A DNA stretch of 64,000 bases from Lumnitzera littorea (Eukaryota > Streptophyta > Magnoliopsida > Myrtales > Combretaceae): contig JAMXBB010000011.1 of assembly GCA_024138015.1 (NCBI GenBank), forward strand, positions 26,287,984 through 26,351,983. Direction: 5' to 3'. Positions 59,640 to 64,000 of the stretch are shown piece after piece. Position 1 is the stretch's first letter. The number at the start of each line of letters is the position of its first letter. The notes below the pieces were generated by a model. It ran no database searches. It was not told where the DNA came from and saw only the letters and a program-made list of their open reading frames with translations. The position numbers and the translations under genes were made by a program.

Positions 59640-59870
59640 TATTGGAATCCCTGCTTTACTCTATTTAACCAAGTCTGCTCTACTCGATTAGGTTTGTTTT
59701 ACTATACTAGGTCTACTTTGCTTTGTCGGTCTACAGTGCTTTGCCCTACCAATTTGCATGCTCTGCCAGGTCTATTGTGCTCTACAAGTATGCCATACTT
59801 TACAGGTTTGCTCTACTTTATCAGTTTACTCTGCTCTATTGGTCTTCTTCTCTTCAGATCGGCCAAAATT
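59640..59870. repeat. Degenerate short-unit repeat (GCTCTACT.GGTCT)
   Basis: The phrases TCTGCTCTACTCGATTAGGT, TCTACTTTGCTTTGTCGGTC, GCTCTGCCAGGTCTATTGTG, and TTGCTCTACTTTATCAGTTT follow one another at about 18-24 bp spacing. The units are too diverged for a clean period. The tract may lie inside the 5' LTR of the next element. Confidence 0.6.
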
Positions 59871-60198
59871 TTAGGTTTGCCCAAATCAGGTCTTTAAGGC
59901 TTCCAATAGCTCATCAACCCAACTTATCTTATTATTTCTTGTAGTATTCCTAAATTATACTTATGTTTATTTTTTATTTACGAGAATACTACTGGGATAT
60001 CCTTTTAGTCCCTTCAGTAAGGATTATGGAACAATCCTAGTTATCTCTTTATGTGTCATATCAAAACGATGATTAGGCTGTATAGGATCTACTTAGTGTG
60101 TTATATCCGACTAAGTAGCTCACGGATTCGCTAAAACTAGAGATTGGACCTACTTCTTATGATCGTCTTTGTTGGTTCTTAGCATGGTTTGTATTATC

Positions 60199-60212
60199 TT
60201 GGTATTAGAGCT
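60199..60212 (+). other. Primer-binding site for initiator tRNA-Met
   Basis: CTTGGTATTAGAGC differs at one base from TTGGTATCAGAGC, the usual site of many plant Gypsy and Copia elements. It marks the 5' end of the internal region. Confidence 0.7.
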
Positions 60213-63200
60213 CTAGGTTTTAAAGAGGGTCGAGAGTTCTTGCGTACGTATCTGTTCTGTTTTGTATTTGCAAAAATGCTGGTTCATTGGTTTATGTTGC
60301 AACTCTAAGGGTTAATTTACTGGAGTTTAGTGATTTGGAAATATGGCAATACGTTGGGACGTTTTTTTTTTTCTACTAGATTTATCCCCGTTATCCCTTT
60401 TGTGTTGGGTACTGTGAATTCGGTTTGATAAATCGTAGATTTGATACGTATTAAAAAAAAAAATGGAAGAGAAAAAAAAATCGTGGTAGTAGGTTAAAAT
60501 TAGGGTTTGTTTTGAAAATAGAAGAAGTGTATTGGGAAGAGTACGAAGGTGACTGTAATTCGATAGAGATTGTAAAGTACGTGGTGATTTCTATAAGTGT
60601 GAATCCATAGTAATCGTATGTTGTTACTTTGCACAAATTGTGAACTGGGTACTCGAATTCAGTTGTAAGTCCTTCGTGTTGTTACAATAGTGGCTGTGTT
60701 GGGTTTGTGTTTGGGTACGACACAATCGGGTTAAGTTTATTCATCAGAAGTGGGTATTGTTGTAGTCCGCAGTGGTGTTCAGTGAGAGAACGAGTTAGTG
60801 AGTGGGTCTGTAGTTTGGCATGTGTCCATTCTGTCCTGTAGCTGGTATGGTTATCAATAGTTCTTAGTTCTATAGTGTCGGAGATGCGGGGTGTCGTGTG
60901 TGGACTCGGAAATTGCGACCATGAATTGTGTGGACTGTGATTATTGTGTGTATGGAGTCATAAAGGTGATAGAGTGCTTGATGGAGACTCTATTGTTGTG
61001 AGCTATTTGGCATATTGCTGTTACTAAATTACAGCAGTTGTGTCCTGAGACATGCAGGAGGTCATCCTGTTGGTTGCCCAGTCTGTTGTTTACAGCGGTG
61101 GATAGTGGTGTCTTGATCGTGACTTGTGCAGCGACGAAAGTTGGTTTGTTAGTAGGTTGGCATTTGTTAGTATGAGTGGTGGTCGGTGAGAGCACGAGAC
61201 CCCTTTTAAGTGCAATAGTGCAAGGCGTAAATGATAAACTGCTGTCGGTTTTGTTCTTTGCAGCAACCAAGGTGATGGAACTGTGTTTTTAGCGTACTGC
61301 TGTGACTTGGAGCTGTTGTACCGAGCTGTGTCTTGTTTTAGCCAAGAGTTGAAGTGTGTGATTGTGCAACTGTATGTGTTACTGAGTGCAAATCGGTCTG
61401 GTGCGTGTCTACTCAATTGTCGAGTTACTAAGCTGTACTATAGTGCGACGTGATGTACCATGCTGCTGCCACGAGCTGCTAAAGCAAACCATTGCCAAGA
61501 TTGTGATTGCTGTGTTGTTGAGCCGTACTTGTACCAAGATAACTTAGAGTAGTGTACGTGAAAGTATAGCAAGTGCTGAACTGTGTGTAGAAGTCTAAAA
61601 ACTTTTGCTGTTGATTGAGGTGTCAAATGGAGCTGTGGCTAGCATTCGAGCAAATTACTGAAGTGTACCGAACTAAGTTGGTCAAGTGAGAGTGAGTATC
61701 CTAACTGAATTGGAAGTAATAGACCGAGCTGAAGTTTTCAATTGCTGAGCAAGTCCTGACCGAACTATCAGTTTCAATTTGGGCTGTAAACCGCTCAATC
61801 TGAACCGTTGTCACTTTGAGAGACAAATTGTCGAATAGTGGACTGCACCGAGCTGCTGTGAAATCCTTATTTGCCAAGCTGTAGCTCGTATCCAAGCTGT
61901 CATGATCGTAGTCCAAGCCGATTTGCGTAGGAGTTCATTTCCGAGCTGATAAATCGTTGTATGTTAGTACCGACGTGTTTTATCTCACTGAGCTTAATTG
62001 TAACTGACTAGCTAAACTGTCAAGTATATGAACCGGTACCATGCTGTTGGTCAAAGTTTGCTTCTATAACGAGCTTCTGCGTGTGATAGATATTACTGAA
62101 CTTTGGAGTTGCAAGTATGAATCCGAGCTCCGAGTTGACTGAAGAAATTATCTGAACTACCGAGCTGAAACTAAATATAAGTGAACTGTTGTACCGAGTA
62201 GCTGTTGCTATGCCATTTGTGTGCCAAGCAGAAATTATGTCATGCTACTGTATATGCCGAGCTCTAGGTTAGTGTAGATTCTAGTGTATTCAGAACTGAG
62301 GTGAAGAACTGTATTCTGTTGTGATTCCAAAAGCCACCGAATTGTTGTTGGAGTGCTGAATTATATAATGCGAATCCAAGCTGTCTAATTACTCTGTTGT
62401 GCACCGAAGACATGATAGTGTAATTCGACCAAATGCAACTTAGCGAGATATCGAGCTGGAATTGAGGATCCGAACTGTCTAATTCCCAAGCTATTTGAAT
62501 TGTTGTCGTACTGGTCAAAGGTTGATCGGACCCGCTATATAGTGTTGACCATGCTGTCCTATTTTGGACATAACTGAACTGTAGAAACTAACTTGTCCGA
62601 GCTGGCCTAAATAATTTCTAAGCTAACTTGTGACCAATCTTTGTTAAATGTATGCGCGACGAGCTGTTGAACCGTACTACTCTGTTTAATTGCCGCCCGT
62701 GCTGTTGTGTGCTGAACTGTAAATTACTGAGCTATTGCGAGCTCAATCCAAGACTGAGCCGACCAAAAGTTGTGCTGCTGTGTATGTGTGCCGAGTTGAG
62801 GTTGTGTTTGAACTAAGCTACTGCAGTGCATGTCTAAGGTGATTAAAGCGCAAAATTGAGCTATTATTGTGAACCAAGCTGCACATATGATAGAGCAGTA
62901 CCAAAACCAAATTATTATGAATAATTATCGAGCCGTGGTCGTGGTTGGAAGCTACTGTCCTCAAGAAGCAATTGCCGAGCTATTGGTTGCGTGTTGTAGT
63001 AGTAGTGGACATGTGCCCAATTGTTTCTTTATTTGCGTGCTAGTGTATTGCCTGAATTGTTCAAATAATTTGCCTTACTATCCTTTAAATTTTCCAAACT
63101 ATTATAAGATTTGAAGTGTATGCTTGTTCGGTGAAAGAGGTAGACAATTGACCGAGGTGAATTGAGAATTGTGCAGCTATGGAGACTATACTATCCGAGC

Positions 63201-63407
63201 TGTCTAGGGTTACTTGTTATGAGTGTGCCAAAGTGAAGTGAAACTAGAGGGTGTAGAGAACTTTTGTAAGTAACAAACTCTTATGTGTGTATGTGTGTGT
63301 GCCTAAGCTACGACAAGTATGTTGTCAGTAGAGGGACTTAGGTACCAAGCAATTGTTAAAAGATTATTACCGAGCTATCGAGTCGTGTGCCGTTGAACCA
63401 AGTGAGT
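60213..63407 (+). other. Long leader dense in CCGAGCTG-like words
   Basis: No protein motif in any frame; the frames listed on either strand here are chance. From about 61300 the word CCGAGCTG and near forms (CCAAGCTG, ACGAGCTG, CCGAGCTA) recur at least 18 times on the plus strand, for example at 61325, 61724, 61848, 61894, 61943, 62161, 62376, 62598, 62660, 62875, 62976, 63195 and 63372. They lie at irregular 20-200 bp spacing, often followed by GT or TG. Confidence 0.65.
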
Positions 63408-64000
63408 ATGGCATATGAAGTTGGACATGATTATGAGTATTATTATGAGGATGTGATATCACGAATTCCGAAGTTTGACGGATATGGTTTTCTAGATAAA
63501 TATTTAGATTGAGAATTTTAAGTAGAAAGAATTTGGCAAGATTATCCATATTTTAAGCTTGAGAAAGAAGATATAGTCAATATGCAACTCAGGGGCTTTG
63601 CTAGAGTTTGGTGGAAGAATGTGAAGAGAGAAAAAAATTTGAATGGAAGAGAAATTACGTGGAGATCAATGAAGCACTTAAAGAGGAGAAAATTCGTCCT
63701 GCTACATTATCAAGGCGAGTTATATAAAGAATTGTCAACATTGACGCAAGAGCTTATGATTGTCAAATAATATGAAGATGAGTATAGGATACCCTTGAGG
63801 CGATGTGAGTTCTATGAGCCTTGTTCCTCTACTATATCTCGATTTTTTATAGGATTGAACTAGGAAATTGCTAGATATGTCGATTCTTCAGGAAATAGAA
63901 CCTTGAATGAAGCTATTCAAGTAGCTTTGAGAGCAGAATCCATGTCTTCTTATCAAGCTAACCTCTCTAATGTTTTAGATTAGTTGAAGATGATTGAAAA
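63408..64000 (+). pseudogene. Gypsy gag, in frame with five stops, cut by window end
   Basis: From ATG at 63408 one frame runs to the window end: VISRIPKFDGYGFLDKYLD, VERIWQDYPYFKLEKEDIV, MQLRGFARVWWKNVKREKNL, REITWRSMKHLKRRKFVLLH, YEDEYRIPLRRCE, NEAIQVALRAESM. This is the Retrotrans_gag plan of plant Gypsy elements (IP.F.G, W....E..F, A..WW, W......L...F). Five codons are stops (first at 63510), but no frameshift was found, unlike every other ORF here, which suggests a younger or less decayed element. Confidence 0.85.

Larger units (their letters stand above)
60199..64000 (+). mobile_element. 5' part of another Gypsy element, runs off the window
   Basis: A tRNA-Met primer site at 60199 is followed by a 3.2 kb leader and a gag pseudogene that continues beyond 64000. 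The 5' LTR must end just before 60199, but its left end and the exact LTR boundary are not identified; 59552-60198 is the likely place for it and shows no gene. Confidence 0.65.

Overview
The window looks like plant nuclear DNA, most likely from a eudicot, and lies in repeat-rich chromatin of the pericentromeric type. It is AT-rich and full of microsatellites and A/T runs. Everything I can recognise is a transposable element (TE), and every coding region is broken by stop codons and frameshifts. I find no intact host gene, rRNA, tRNA, CRISPR array or bacterial feature. I cannot name the species. All protein assignments are family resemblances judged by eye from translated reading frames.

Layout. 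1-6958 holds two diverged copies of a 3.1 kb LTR-like repeat (family P, end TGTCACGCC). 7076-8450 is a probable Copia-type LTR remnant. After an AT-rich spacer come a LINE ORF1 fragment (12.7-13.4 kb), a decayed Mutator-like (MULE) transposase (14.1-16.2 kb) and, in the same orientation, a decayed plant mobile domain (PMD) gene (16.6-18.6 kb).

18637-30910 is a complete but pol-less Ty3/Gypsy element of the Tat/Ogre kind. It is bounded by an exact 5-bp target duplication (GATTG) and has 2.6 kb LTRs (family Q, end TGTATACACC), an extra ORF1, a gag and a 3' minisatellite. Its 3' LTR is interrupted by a solo LTR with TSD ACACT, and that LTR contains a one-base assembly gap. 31344-37126 is a solo family-Q LTR interrupted by a complete 3.1 kb family-P solo LTR (TSD TTAAC). 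Six bases after it begins a Reina-like chromovirus (37138-42376, TSD TAGTC) with gag, protease, reverse transcriptase (RT), RNase H, integrase and chromodomain remnants.

43.5-52.3 kb (element E1) and 53.7-59.55 kb (element E2) are two related minus-strand Tat-lineage Gypsy elements. Each carries a plus-strand extra ORF with a long coiled coil, convergent with gag-pol. E2 also shows a TATA box for that ORF, E1 a poly(A) signal, and both have minisatellite repeats between the convergent units. 60199-64000 starts another Gypsy element: a tRNA-Met primer site, a 3.2 kb leader dense in a CCGAGCTG-like motif, and a gag running off the window.

The window is therefore a record of nested insertion, LTR recombination and decay. 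The points most worth following are the tRNA-like A/B-box segment inside family-Q LTRs, the antisense ORF with its own promoter in E1/E2, the CCGAGCTG-rich leader, and the MULE-PMD pairing. Many premature stops are TAG where the family has Trp or Gln, as expected from methylation-driven C-to-T decay.
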